A stretch of 64,000 nucleotides of DNA, taken from the NCBI GenBank assembly GCA_008694505.1, contig VZDJ01000594.1, forward strand, positions 11,678,026-11,742,025, given 5' to 3'. A program made the position numbers and the translations under genes. Shown here in pieces: positions 51,906 through 64,000 of the stretch. This DNA is from Cyanoderma ruficeps. Lineage: Eukaryota; Chordata; Aves; Passeriformes; Timaliidae. A model generated the notes under the pieces. The model was not told where the DNA came from, made no database searches, and worked only from the letters and a program-made list of their open reading frames with translations. The number at the start of each line of letters is the position of its first letter. Position 1 is the first letter of the stretch.

Positions 51906-54900
51906 GGTTTACAATGAATTATACACAAAAAATCAAATATATCTAAAAAAAGCTTTGTCCATCTTATAATGCAATAATACTCATAGATCAGAGATAAAAT
52001 TTCACAACCACCTGCTCAGACTAGCTAAAATTGATGTTCAATAGAGCTCAATATGCATATCCATGAAATAATTTTCAAAACTCCAGCACTGAAATAAAAG
52101 AGATACCTCACTTGATCTAGAGAAGAGAGAGGTGAATTAGAGATAGAGCTGGAAAGAAGGGAAAAAATATAACATCACAGATGATGTCAGTTCTAAATTA
52201 GAAAGGAAAATCTCTGATTTATTAAAGGGAGTGGAACATAGATGTTATTATAATAAATTGCTAATTAAAATGCAAAAGATGAGTCTGACTTCAAGAAATG
52301 AGGATTATTTTGAGACTATTATGATGCTTAGCCATTTGAAAACTTTGTGATTCATTTAACAAAATTTCTAGTCTCTAGAGTACAGCTGAACTCAAATTGC
52401 TATCCTTAGACTTCCTTTACTCCCAATGGTTCTCTTGCCCGGAGGCTTAAAAATTGATGTTGCTATTGTATGTTTTTTTTTAAATGCACCCTGCACAGTG
52501 CCAACTGCAGCCAGAGAGAAGTGACAATATGTGAGACATTCCCCTGAAGCCTGTTGTGCAGAAAATGGTGAGTCAGGCTGTTCCCCTGCAACTCACGGAG
52601 ATCCACCAGTAAATTCTGTGAAATTTAGTAGCATTTATAAAAGGCTTCAAATATTAAGCATAATTAAAAAGTATCCCCCCTTTTCTAATTTACTTTTTCT
52701 CTCATTTTTTGGCATTTTCTGGTTTTAAGGAAAGAAAAGGGTGGAGTAGTTCAGCATTTAGGAAGCTTACATCTACCCAACTTTGATTTATGATTCAATC
52801 AATCACAGGCTTTTCTTCCTTTTTTACCCCTCAGAAACCAATAATCACGCCATGAGTCAGAGACCTCATTCCTTCACTCACTTTTTATGACAGTAACTGC
52901 TTTGACTTCTTCAGCAAAAAACTGTTCTAAGAGCATGATTGGTGGTTATTATGCAAGCAAAAGCTTTGTCAGAACAGTTCTGATAATTCTTCCAAGTAAT
53001 GCTGATATAAAGTGAGATATAAATAAATATTCATAGGTGGCTCAGTTGACTACTAGAAGAATGATGCAAAAATCCCAATTAATTGCATAAAAATAGTTTA
53101 TTTCAAGGAAGCTTCTTGCAGAAGTCTTCAAAACTTGATACCAGGTGAGGATTACTAAATGAAACGAATCTTCATGCACTTTAATTGACATCAAAAGCTT
53201 TGTGTCAGCAAATAAAATTTATTATTTTCTTGGGAAACCTGGGACGGTTTCTTTTGTGCTTTCTGCCAAAATACATTTTTTTCTAGCCAAATGGAGATTT
53301 AATTCAAAAAAAATTACTTTGATGTGTTTTTTTTTTAAACTTGGAAAGAAGATATCAAAGCAGTGATTTATCCTATGAAGGACCTGGTTTTCACTCAACT
53401 ACTAAAAAAATGAAAATAATGAAGAAGGTTTGCCATAAAGCTGCCAGGGCCTGAGTGTAACATTTTGAAAAGACAGAAGAAGTAAAATAAGAAACGCTTG
53501 GGTATCTTGTATTTCCCACTGTAATTATTGCTCTATTAAGGGTTTGTCTCATGAGCAATCACTGACTGCTCAGATCTTCTAATGAATATTTAGAATATAT
53601 GGTAAAAGAGATGTTTCTGTTATCACCACATCTCTTTGAAGGTATATGAAAGATAATTTGTCTGTCAAAATAGAAAATAATGGAGAAGATAGTTTTCTCC
53701 TTGCACATCTTGAAAGCATTGATCCAAAAAAATGTTTTAATGAACAAGAATAACACTTACCTTGACATTTGCTAGCATATTAAAGATTGCATGAATAAAT
53801 AGTGGGAAATAAACATACCTTTAAGCACTACAATTGAACTGAAGCATGACATTTTAATTTCCTTAAGCCTTGGATCTTCTAGTCATTTGCATCAATGACA
53901 CATCAGAGCCTCTAGGACTCTGTTCTTGGGTTTGACTTTTCACTGTTATTTTGTTTCTATGAACTACACTTTAGAGCAGTTGTTAGAAGTCAGTCATTTG
54001 CAAAATTGATCCCATCAAGATTTTTCCTTCTCATGCCAAATGGCAGCATGCTGTGGCACCGCTGCAGAGGGCACCAATTTCTGCAGGAAGCAGGTTGGGA
54101 AAGCTGGTTGATGGAGTCAGAAAGCCTTGAGACTGGGTGCATGCAAAAATCATGTAGATTAATTTGTTTATATAGTATACTGTATTCCTACATCTTTTTT
54201 CAAGCATAGATCCCAGATCGGAGCCAGTCCTGCAGAGTCTAGGAATAGAGAAACACACTTTTCCTTTCCTCCCTTCCAAGAAATGTCTGGTTCTCCACCC
54301 AACATGACTCTTTGGCCTGCTAAACTGGGCCCTACACTTTCCTTCACCGTTTATTTGTCTTATTTCAGGTCCCTTGTTCCTCCATGGCAGAAAACACAGT
54401 CATACCTTAGAATGGTTGCATTTTATGGTTTCTTTGGGCTGATGGAAGAGTGAGGCAATAGACAGGTCCCACATATTTATCTTCTTAACATAGCACAGAA
54501 TCATCAGCCTTTGGCAATAAGAGCAATTGACAGGCATGTGCTCTATCAGAAGTCCTACACTGCTTCAGGCAACTGAGGAAGACATAGACCACAAGAGTCC
54601 ATCTCCAAATCTCTGATCAAATGTCTTCATTGCAAATCTTGGAGAAATTACATAGATCCTAACTTATGACATCAACTTCAATGCCTAATGAAAAGATATA
54701 ATGGGACCTTATTTTCTTAACTACTGAGAGAGCTGATAAGAATATTTGTAGTCTGTGGTATTTATGGAAAACATGTCCAAATTTTCACTACAGTTCTGAT
54801 ACCTCAAAATTAATTTGGTACTTCAGAGGGCTTTTTTTCTGAACAGCTCTTATAAATGCATTTCAGGTTCAGCATCATTCCTCCTTCTCTGTGGCAGACA

Positions 54901-56728
54901 GACCTCAAACTCAAATTGTTTTTACAAGGTTCTCCCCCTTCTACTGACACTGTACAGCTTCTCTCCTCATTCAGCCCCTAATTCTAGAAATGTGAGGGAC
55001 TCCCCAGGGATTTACAGTGTGCATTGGTGATGCTTAGCAGGCATGATGAGGTTTCATACAGCATGCTTTGGGAAACTGACTTGAATGTTGGGGAACTTGA
55101 ACATTGATTTTTTTTGTCAGCAACAAGTTTTGGGTTTTTTTGAAAAACAGCTCCGTTTCATGCTGTCCCAGTTACAAAATGCTTCAAGACAAGCATCACC
55201 TTAAACTACACATTTTTATATTAAAATACAGGATTCTTCAGTGCTTTACAAATTGTGACCTTTCTTCAAAGCAAATAATGCCATTCTTTCATTCTTTGTT
55301 CTCAACTTTGTTTTCAAGGCTACATTCAAAGTTCTTGGCTTGTTTACCCTGTTCTTAAGGCTCCTTTTTTGCTTCTCAGGAGATCAGAACCACTCAACTG
55401 AATTTCCTTTAGTGATGGAAACTAGGCAGATTTTGTTGCTTTTCAAACCCTCCCCTGCCCCTCCCAAAAAAAACCCAAAAAGAAGCTTTATTTCTCAAGG
55501 CACATATTAAATTTATTCAGTTTAGCCTTTCACTCAATATTAAAGATGTCAAAAAATTTCCTCCCTCCCCAATAATTTTCTTATTCCCCCAGAAGAAAAT
55601 GTTCTTAATATTCTTAATATCACCTAAAATGCTAAAATATCTTTTCAGAAGCTTAGGTCCTTGCTTATGAATGCTACTAAAGACCACATTGAAAATTACA
55701 AATCTAATCATCTCCACTTGCATCTGCCATAGCATCCTCCAGCCCATCTTTGTACAGATCTATCATCAAATTCTGGAGGCCGTGTTAAAGCAAATTGATC
55801 AACAAGTCCCCTAAAAATGCATTGAAATTCAGATCTTCTTCTGGTGAGTATTACCAGATGTAAAACAATACTTGATAGAACACATTTCAGCACCTCAAGG
55901 TGTTTTCAACAGCAACAGTCACATTCATTTGCGGTCTCAGAATGAGGAAAATATCAAACTACACTTCTTTCATTAAAATTTGAGAAGGATTGATCTTTTG
56001 ACAGCTGCGAGTAAAGACACGTGGTTAAATAATCCTCCAATGAGAGAGCTAAGTTTCCTGTCTTCTTCTCCATCCTCTCCCATATACCCTCTTACTTTGC
56101 TCCCCAAAAATTACTTTTACCCTCATAAGCAACCTGATATGGACATCACTTTTAAAAAATTAACTTTTACACATGCAAATGTGTGTCAATATTCTTAGTG
56201 CAGCACCAGTCAGGGGTTTCCTGTATAAGCCATAGCAGAGTGCCTAGAGTTCTTCTAAAAATTCTTGTATGTTCGCCTCAGAACTATTTAGGAGCTGAAA
56301 ATTATAGCTCTCTATATAAGTATAAATATATATACACACACATTTACAGCTAGAAAAAGTGGCTGTTCTCACCCCTTTTGCCTAAAATACGTTGGGTTTT
56401 TTTTCTCTTCACTCTCCTTTTAAAAGCAACATTTTGCAGTGACACAGGCTGAAATGTGAACTTCCTCCGTTGCTCGCAATCTTCTAGTAGCTATTGTAAT
56501 TTTCTCAAGGACAAAACTAAGGGCATAAGTAATTAGGCACATACTAATAACACACACACAAATCAAGATGCCTTCCTGAGCAACCTCTGTCTCTCATTAC
56601 TGTTCTTATCTTTGTTGAGTTTTATTTGGTTAACGTTTTACTTTGTTGGTTTTAAATCATCTCCAGGAGCACACAACTCCTTTAAGACCTTCAGGTGATC
56701 CAAACTGTAGCAATGAGCTATCAGCAAT
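51906..56728. other. Non-coding interval, no gene seen
   Basis: About 4.8 kb of mostly unique AT-rich DNA. It includes short TA/CA simple sequence near 56310-56345 and no recognisable gene. Confidence 0.6.
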
Positions 56729-57394
56729 TGTCGGAGTCCAGGGCATTCCTTTAGTTGCCCTGGAAGGTCACAGACCTCGGCAGAGAGGTCTGAGACCCGA
56801 GAAAGAGAGTCTGGGGTCTGTCCAGGGGGGCTGCCTGGCACAGAGCCCAGGAAGACACAGGCTTTGATTTCAGTCCATGAGAAAAACTTCCAACACAGAG
56901 AAGAATTATAAGTCATAAAGGTGTGACAGACAGTAGTTGTAGTTTATCACTGGGTGGAAAATTTTGTAGTTTTGGGCTCTTAGAATGGGGAACAAGATGG
57001 AGGATTTAGGGTGGAACCCTGAGTCCTTCTCCCTTGACATCCATTTTCTGCAGTGATGGTGGCACACAGTAGTTTAAAGGGGATTGGGTCAAAGTAGAAA
57101 TGACCTTTGTAGCATAGGTAATAGGCATTGGCACAGAATTGTAAATAAGACACAGGTAATTATCTGTATAAGAGGTAGTGACCTCCCATCACCGGGGGGG
57201 GGGGGGGGGGGGGNGTCTGAGCTGCTGTGAACGTCTTGGCCGGGCACAGAGAAAATTGTAAGATAAGAAATAATAAGCACGTGAGAAACCTTGAAAAACA
57301 AGACCTTGGAGACTCCAGTTCTTTCTCACATCAGGCTCAAAGCCTTCAGAGGGCAAAAAAGACTCTCTCAAACCACCACCTAAATCTTGGGACA
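56729..57394 (+). mobile_element. Probable avian endogenous retrovirus LTR
   Basis: A roughly 650-bp segment starts with TGTCGGAGTCC, runs through a GC-richer U3-like part, a TATA box GTATAAGA (57166-57173), a G homopolymer, and an AATAATAAG stretch that resembles a polyadenylation signal (57269-57277). It ends near GGGACA (57391-57394). The block order and several phrases (a TGGGGAACAAGATGGAGG-like block, a late AGATAAGAAATAATAA block) match what I remember of class II (ERVK-like) LTRs of songbirds. No primer-binding site, gag, pol or env remnant is recognisable downstream, and no target-site duplication was found. It may be a solo LTR with an uncertain 3' edge. Confidence 0.6.
57194..57214. 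repeat. Poly-G run of 20 followed by an ambiguous base
   Basis: Twenty consecutive G end in N at 57214, just downstream of the TATA-like box of the LTR. The true length is probably unresolved. Such a run can form a G-quadruplex and is difficult to sequence. Confidence 0.95.
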
Positions 57395-59309
57395 TAGAAA
57401 CCAAACCAGAGAAGCTACCCATGAGCTGACTGGGATTGATACAGAACTGGATTAGGGCTGCTAGTAAATAGGCAACAAAACATGGAATTTCACCAACTTT
57501 ATGAAGAAACCAGAACAAAATCACGATCAGTCAGGACAGCTCCAAATCTATTGACACTCTGAGTAGCTATGATACTGTTTGTCACAATGCTGTCCCACTG
57601 TTGTACTGAGTACAATTGTTGGAAATTTATGCCATTATGTTCTTTGCCAGGCTTTCCTTCAGTATTTCATTTGAGCTACCCAAGGCAGGATTCCTCTCCT
57701 CCCTGCTCTGCTTGCAATATAGTGCCCAGCACTGTAGGGTCTCAACAGCCTGAGATATGCAAATGCTGCCACAGTACTTGAAGAGAAGAAATAACAACAG
57801 AAAACAGTCAGGAGAAAATCCTGGAGCTCCTGCTGGAAAACACCATCTCAAAGCACTGTAAGGGAAGGAGTCAAACCACAAACAGCATGGTTTTGGTTTG
57901 CAGCTACCAAACAAAAAGTACACAAACCTATCTATCACTGAAAGGAAGAACAGTAAGATGAGAGAGGAGTAGGAAAATGTCAGCAAAACAAGCAATATTT
58001 CTCTAATACAGGTCCACCTCAAATGTGATGGCACAGGTTGACTGCATTCAAACTTAAATATTAATGATTCCCAAAACACATCCTGAATAGATTCACATTT
58101 ACTAATCAGTGTTTCGTAATTATTCATTACAATAGATTTAGCTTATCATTCCTGCCTTCAACTGGGTTTGCTTGTTCCTCACAGCCCTCTCAAATGTGTC
58201 AGGCTATTGGCATAGCTGGAGCTCAAAATTTAATTTTTAAAAGACTAAAATATTTTAAAAATAAAGAACAATAAAATATGTCAGAAAACCAGCACTTAAA
58301 CATAAAAGGCAAAAAACTTTCTGAAAAGCAATCTTAGCTCTTACATCAGATTTCAGACCTACTTCGATGAAAAATGCGACTGTGAGGTTAATACAAAGAT
58401 GATGATTTATTGTCTTTGAAACTCTCCAGTAGTAAACAATCCCTGTCTTAACATCTCTTTTAAAGAAGGGTCAACCTCCATCCCTGTCCCGAGTCTTTGA
58501 TGATTGTAGAATTTAATTAGATTTTTAATGTTTAGGTACCTAATAAAAACAATTTACCACACACATAGATCAGAAGGTAAAATCTTATCCTCACAGTCTC
58601 CAATTTAACCCTTTAGAGGGCATTTCCAGTGGTTGGTGGCTCTGATCTTTGAACGTTGGTTCCCTGAACAGTGATTGCTTCATAAAGGATTCTTTCTTTT
58701 AAAGGGTATTGTGGGGTGAGACTTGTGTTTCAAATAGGAATACCTTTATTCTTCTTTGCCTCAGTTAATATATCAAGTCCCAGACAGTAATGTCAATGTA
58801 CTCTCTTCTGGTGCCTACACAGGATTTCAAGTGTTCACTACAGATCCTACTCTTTCATTTGTGCTTAAACAGCTTGAAAGGTAAGCAGACTTCGCAAGAC
58901 CACTCCTACAGACAAAAATCCTGCTGATTTTCTACTACTGGATGTTTGGGCAGCAATCAACAGCTGTTAATTACCATGGGAGTCCTCTTCCCTTTTCAGG
59001 GACACAGAAAAGCAAATCTGGATTCCATCCATCCCACACCCAGTCCAGAGGTGCTTCCTCTTACCTTAAAACTGCACCATCCTGTCATGTACCAATGCGT
59101 ATAGGACTAGCAGCTCCACAATAGTCATGTCATTTTCTTACAGGAAAAACGAAGGCAAAAAAAATAATCAAGAAAACAACACTGAAAAACCCCAACCTTC
59201 TATGATGAATTCTGAGTCTAACTGAAAGAGTCCAAGGTAAGAAGCAGTAAGCTCATACTGTAGCATGGAGGAATCAACACAGTCAAAAATAGAAAATTCC
59301 TGAATTATA
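57395..59309. other. Non-coding interval, no gene seen
   Basis: About 1.9 kb. It contains the longest ATG-initiated frame of the window (57627-58127, minus, 166 codons), cysteine- and phenylalanine-rich with two hydrophobic stretches but no recognisable family. It is treated as chance. The rest is AT-rich unique DNA. Confidence 0.55.
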
Positions 59310-59425
59310 GTAGCAAAGCACTGGAATCAATTCTCAGGGAAAGGTGTAGGCAGCTCTGCCACTGGATGCCCTTATGAAGACAGACACAAGTGGAGTTGAT
59401 TCTGCACTGGAACAAGAAAATAGAT
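59310..59425 (+). mobile_element. Possible ancient CR1-like relic
   Basis: GCAAAGCACTGGAATCAATT...GGTGTAGGCAGCTCTGCCACTGGATG resembles the sense-strand block of old CR1 elements that reads like 'aagcattggaataagtt...ggttgtgggatctccatcactggagg'. It is short and diverged, and the terminal repeat is not seen. Confidence 0.35.
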
Positions 59426-60085
59426 GTCCTGTTCTCTGTGATTTGGTGGGAAAGTGCTAGAAGACAATACTAATCAAAATGATCAGCAGGCTTCTGTGAG
59501 AAAAAAAAACATTTTAGCAGACCTTCACCTGGCATTAAAGTGTAACACAAGTGCCTGGTATCTTTAATAGCCTTGGTCATGATTCCATATTAAGGCAATA
59601 TGATGGAATGTGCTTGGTTAGAAAACATAACTATTTCCTGCGCATTGTGTTTATGAGCATTTTCAGAAATTGCAAGTTTTCTTTCCCCACAGGGAAGGCA
59701 TGCTGTGATTTATGAACTGTAACAGTGAGCTTAATTGGAAAGGAGATACCATTGTTGACAACTTTGTCTTCACCTAGTAACTAATGGAATAAATCTGCTG
59801 GGAGCATTTACTCCCTCCCCATCAGGGTTTCGGACAGTGGCTTTTGGAGGCCACATAATTTCTAATGTCTCTGCAGTACAGCTTGCAGGCTGAGGCCTTT
59901 GCCACTGCATCCATGAGCAGCTGTCACCAGAGCCCCAGCCTCACCAGCAGGGCTGCTAAAGACAGGAACCGGATAACAGAGTGTAGAAGTACTGGGGCAC
60001 AGTGCAGATATCCATCTGCATCATGCAGTGGCGTGCCACACACACTTTCCCAACCCCATGAACCTTGAGTCAGCTACAAGGTCCA

Positions 60086-60105
60086 GATCAATCAGCAGAT
60101 TGATC
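60086..60105. repeat. Short perfect inverted repeat
   Basis: GATCAATC and its exact reverse complement GATTGATC flank a 4-base AGCA spacer. It could be a chance palindrome or a dimeric factor site; nothing distinguishes these here. Confidence 0.8.
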
Positions 60106-62302
60106 AGATGGGTCTAGGGCAATTTGGCCAAGGGATAAATAGGTTGAGGCAAGCACTACATGAACAGGACATGCCAGAAACTGAATATGAAGAGAACCAG
60201 AGAGCTTGGCTGTCTGTCAACCATATGCCTTTACTGATTCTAGCTGGGGAGGGGTGTTGTTAAATGGGTCCAGCTGGTTTGGCATTTGTTGTTTATTTAG
60301 TGACAAAACATTAATTTAGGAGGAAGATATTTAAGCTTTCTCTTGAGCATATTTTCATTGCCATTATAATTCCTGCTAGTGTATTTCCCCTCCACTATCA
60401 CCAATTTCAGTCATTCAGGACTGAGTTTATGGAGCCAAGGGATCCACATCAGATACATCTACGTTATAAGGATGAGGGTCAAATGAATGAGCCCAGAGGG
60501 GCACTATTTCACCTTGTGTATGGAGTCTATCAGGTTGTGTGAGGTGATGTACAGGACATCCTAAATCAGAACTCATGTTCATAGGCTAGACAGATTCTTA
60601 AGTAAACAGAGGACTCATTGAACTAATGGACCACTCAAGCATGTAAACCCACATAATTGTTTGCATGACATCAGCCACAGGCATCTCAGAATAAACTCTG
60701 CACTGCTTGCATTGACAAGTGCCTCATAAATAGCACAAACTGAAGGTCATTGCCATTCTGCAATACATTCCTGCCAGTATGAGGGCAGAGATTACTGTCA
60801 TGAGCTGCAGGCCATCTTCAGACTGGGGATTTTTGGTTTCCACAGGCTGATTCAAGATGTTTCAGCTTGCATTGTAAAAGGAGGCTTTTACAAGACAAGT
60901 AAACTTTTAAGAACTTTTAAGTGGAGAAGAGAAGAGAGATTATAGAAATGGTTGTAGAGAAGCTCTACACTCTATGGAGTACTCCTATAGCTGCTCTGCT
61001 TCCCACTCCACTGTAGATAGGGAATGCCAACCTTTCTTCATATTTGAATGACCAGATGAATCATTTTCCTCCTTAGCAGAAGAGAGCAGAATGATTCTGC
61101 TTCATCTTCTTGCATTCTGATTCCTAAAACTATACTATCTTATTGCTCTCTAAACATTACTGATGTACCTACTTCTGGATATCACAAACAGCTGCCTCTC
61201 TTTATGCAATTTTTACTCTAAGACTAGGGCCATTTGTGGTCATTCACATTTGGTTAGAGGTACCAATCTTTTCTCCTTGTAAGAACAAAAACTTTTTCCT
61301 TCTGATGAGAGAAAGCCTAAAATGGAGTTTTCACTGTTATTGCTTTTTGTACTATCCTGTCAACCCTCTGAAAAACAGGAAGATTCCCTTCCATACAATT
61401 CAAGGCTCAAGGCTGACTTCTTTGCTTTCTATTAACATCCTAATGCATGTGAAGTGGCAACCCAAACTCACTGATTACTCGTTTTGGCCTTGAGTTTAAT
61501 GATCTACAGATCTTTCCTTCTTTTCTTTCAGCAGAGACTGCCTACTTTTTCATGACATAAGAGTACAGCACAGAAGTAAAGGCTCTTCATTATCTTTTGA
61601 TATTCCCCTTCAGTTTCTCAAGGTTGTTTCACTGTACAATTATAACAAGACAACAAAAGAAAGCCTCTTCAAACTGTTCAGGAAAACTAGAAGTAGTTTC
61701 TGTGTGATCACAAAAGCCAGGCATGGAACCCACCAATAGTTGTTTACCAGATTGAAGAAGTTTCCAATGTTATTTAATTTACAGCTTCTGTGCAGACTAT
61801 TACATTGCTAATTTAACTTCAATGGCAACAATCTTATCTTGGTTTTTATTACATACAGAAACCCCTAGAACAAGCCAAACAGCACCAAATATTTGTATTT
61901 CTTGGGCACTCTTCATACATCACGTATCCCTCTTCACTATTTAGCAAAGCACCTCTCACTCCCAGGGAATTTCAGAGAGAAAAGCAGAATATAGGCATGT
62001 AGATCAGCTAAAATGGTTGTAATGCAACCTTTTTCTCCCTCAGAAGTGAAAAATAATTATAGTCAAAACCCCTAATAAAATGCAGGGAGACCATAGGCAT
62101 TCTATTGCACCTCTACATCCAAGCAAGAAATCAAAGGATTTCCTGGCGAAATTATATCAGTGAATTCTTCAGTGGAATTCACAGAAGTTTCTTCTCCTTT
62201 CCACATACTTCTACAACAAGCTGCAGCTAGAAAATGTACATCTATTGAAAGGTAAACAGGCAGAGGTATTAGCATTCCTTGCATTCACACCAATAATGTG
62301 AA

Positions 62303-62321
62303 GAATCATCAGTGATGATTC
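62303..62321. repeat. Short perfect inverted repeat
   Basis: GAATCATC and its exact reverse complement GATGATTC flank a 3-base AGT spacer. Function is unknown. Confidence 0.8.
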
Positions 62322-62750
62322 AAATCCCACGGCATCCCTTCTATGAGATTTGCCAGCTTGCACTCCTAATTATATACAGACACTCATGTTACAAAAGGGA
62401 CAATAATCTCTTATTTAATTAGCACCTCCTCTGGATTCTCAGAGAATCTTCCTAGACAGAGGGCTGTCATCTTTTCCAGTTAGCTTTTCCTCTACCCCAT
62501 TACCCTCTTCTCCCCCTGCCCTTAATCTTTATTTCAATATCCTTAACTCCTAGAAAGGGGAGAGAAGCCAGTGGCAATATTTCTTTCTCCAGCTTCACAA
62601 TAGATAATATTTTGCAATATCATTTTAATAACAGAAGGACAATAAAACATCATCTGAGAAAAAGCACAAAGAGAAGGGAGAAAGATGCACAAACTTGAAT
62701 GATAAAAAAGCAGGGTGGGAATATGTCCTTAAGTATTTTTTAGGGCAATA

Positions 62751-62790
62751 TTTTTTTGTGTGTTTGGTTTTTTTGGGGGTTTTTTGTGTC
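62751..62790. repeat. G/T-rich low-complexity tract
   Basis: T homopolymers are interrupted by GTGTG, GG and GGGGG. It is compositionally like the tracts at 15474 and 51042 and like the complement of 38483-38608. Confidence 0.75.
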
Positions 62791-64000
62791 TACCAACCCA
62801 GTAGGGCAAGCACCATATGGAATTCTCTCTCTGGGGTCCTGCAGTTCTAGGTTCAGTAATGAGCTTGTGTTTCAACAACAGCAACATCGAGGATGTCTCT
62901 AACTCAATATGATATAGAGAAAATGAGCATCTCTCATTTTATTTCAGAAAGATATGGGGCATTCTGTCTGGTGTAAAGCAAAGCACACCTGAGCTTTAGA
63001 GGTAGCATATCCAGTGCTAAGCTCCTCAGTGAAAGTTACTTATACTTTGACCTTCTTGATTTGACTTCATTAATTTGTTATGCTCTTATTTGCAAGGTGG
63101 ACTGACATCTTAATTACCCCACAATACCTCAGAAAGCAATCAGTTAATTCCTCTTAATTGCTCCCTAATTCTTAAATGATTACTTAAGTATTTGTAGCTG
63201 TTACCCCAGTTTAGAGTGCAATGTTGAGTGCCTTCATTTAATGGATATTTAGTCTAGATTTTTAGGGGCAGATATTAAGTGCCATTCAAATGCCAACTTG
63301 ACTTTGAAAGATCACTGAGTCAGAGATCTCTGTGGATTGACTCCAAAGAGCAAAGGAAACATGTGATTACAATCTAAAGAATATTTTAACATTTAAGGTA
63401 AGTATTCACATCATCTCACTGACATTAAGACCGAATAGCTATAACTCTGCATACAGATTCCAAATTAATCAATATGCCTTCATTAGACTGGGATATGTGC
63501 AGCTCCTGCATCCCCCCAGCAGGGACTCTGATGGTGACAGACACCTGTCATTGTCACCCACCCTGCAATGCTGCCACTGCAATCAGAATGAGCCCTACCC
63601 AGGTCAGAGCTCCCCCTGTAAATATGTTCTGTACCTGCCTGTCTGCCCTATATCCCAAGGCCCTTAGTGTGATTCTCACCTGCATACAACCATCATCCCT
63701 TTTTTCTGTTTCCTTATCCCTGCAAGATTCTTCTCCTCTCTTCTCCTGCAGCATCTAAATTGTAACTTCCCCCACCCGTATTCATTTTGATTCCTTTTCC
63801 ACACTCAACAGGATGACTCAGACTTACCCAACAGTAACACGCCTCATCCTTTACTCACATTATTCCCTCACCTTTACAAACTTGTCTGATGCACAGTTCA
63901 GGTTTATATATGGTGCAAAGTGTTTACTTACCTTGTATAACCAATCCTAAAACAGAGAAGCTTAACAACTTGCAGACAGTTGTCTTAAGACAGTAGGACC

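Larger units (their letters stand above)
59426..64000. other. Non-coding interval, no gene seen
   Basis: About 4.6 kb without a recognisable gene. It contains short perfect palindromes at 60086-60105 and 62303-62321 and a G/T-rich tract at 62751-62790. The GC-moderate stretch at 59865-60070 has an open plus-strand frame without a known family. Confidence 0.6.

Noticed and set aside
57627..58127. 166-codon minus-strand frame, the longest in the window
   Set aside because: It has two hydrophobic stretches but no family motif and unusual Cys/Phe/Leu content. A frame of this length is plausible by chance in 64 kb read in six frames, and nothing around it supports a gene.
61530..61740. Acceptor-like CTTTCTTTTCAG-type tract followed by about 69 open codons lacking a start
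   Set aside because: It looks exon-like at first, but frames of this length occur repeatedly by chance here, no donor or family match was found, and the translation is not recognised.
1..64000. CRISPR arrays, operons, ribosome binding sites, tRNA and rRNA genes
   Set aside because: Nothing of the kind is visible, and the repeat content and composition indicate vertebrate nuclear DNA rather than a prokaryote or plasmid.

Overview
The window looks like nuclear DNA from a vertebrate, most likely a bird and possibly a songbird. The base composition is AT-rich and CpG-poor, with isolated CpG-richer patches. There is a clear 3' end of a CR1 LINE carrying the ATTCTATGATTCT-type terminus, several much older CR1-like and MIR-like relics, and two LTR-like segments that resemble avian endogenous retrovirus LTRs. 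Microsatellites are few and simple. Two single ambiguous bases (38503 and 57214) sit in or beside homopolymers. Species assignment is inference from repeat style, because no gene could be recognised.

No convincing protein-coding gene, exon, tRNA, rRNA or other RNA gene was found. The longest uninterrupted ATG-initiated frame is 166 codons (57627-58127, minus strand). The many other short frames behave as expected for non-coding AT-rich DNA: they lie on both strands, overlap one another, and show no family motifs. The window is best read as intergenic or deep intronic sequence.

Layout: 1-13 kb is unique AT-rich DNA with minor low-complexity tracts and one exact 19-bp tandem duplication. A small CpG-rich patch lies at 13.05-13.22 kb. 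13.2-24.6 kb is unique DNA with poly-A and CA tracts. A CR1 3' end lies at 24.6-24.8 kb (minus strand). A probable solo LTR lies at 33.8-34.0 kb (minus strand). 38.5 kb has an A/C-rich tract with an N, 39.8 kb a near-perfect hairpin, 41.0 kb a TA/CA microsatellite, and 42.7 kb a MIR-like relic. 45.9-47.0 kb pairs a CpG-richer segment with about 730 bp of almost pure A-rich sequence. Old CR1-like relics lie at 47.8 kb, 51.7 kb and 59.3 kb. A (AAT)n microsatellite is at 49.5 kb. A second LTR-like segment lies at 56.7-57.4 kb (plus strand) and contains a run of 20 G ending in an N.

No set of genes works together here, and I found no evidence for a novel biological system. The items most worth checking are the two LTR-like segments, the CpG-rich patch joined to the A-rich tract, the CpG cluster at 13.1 kb, the hairpin at 39.85 kb and the G-run with its N.
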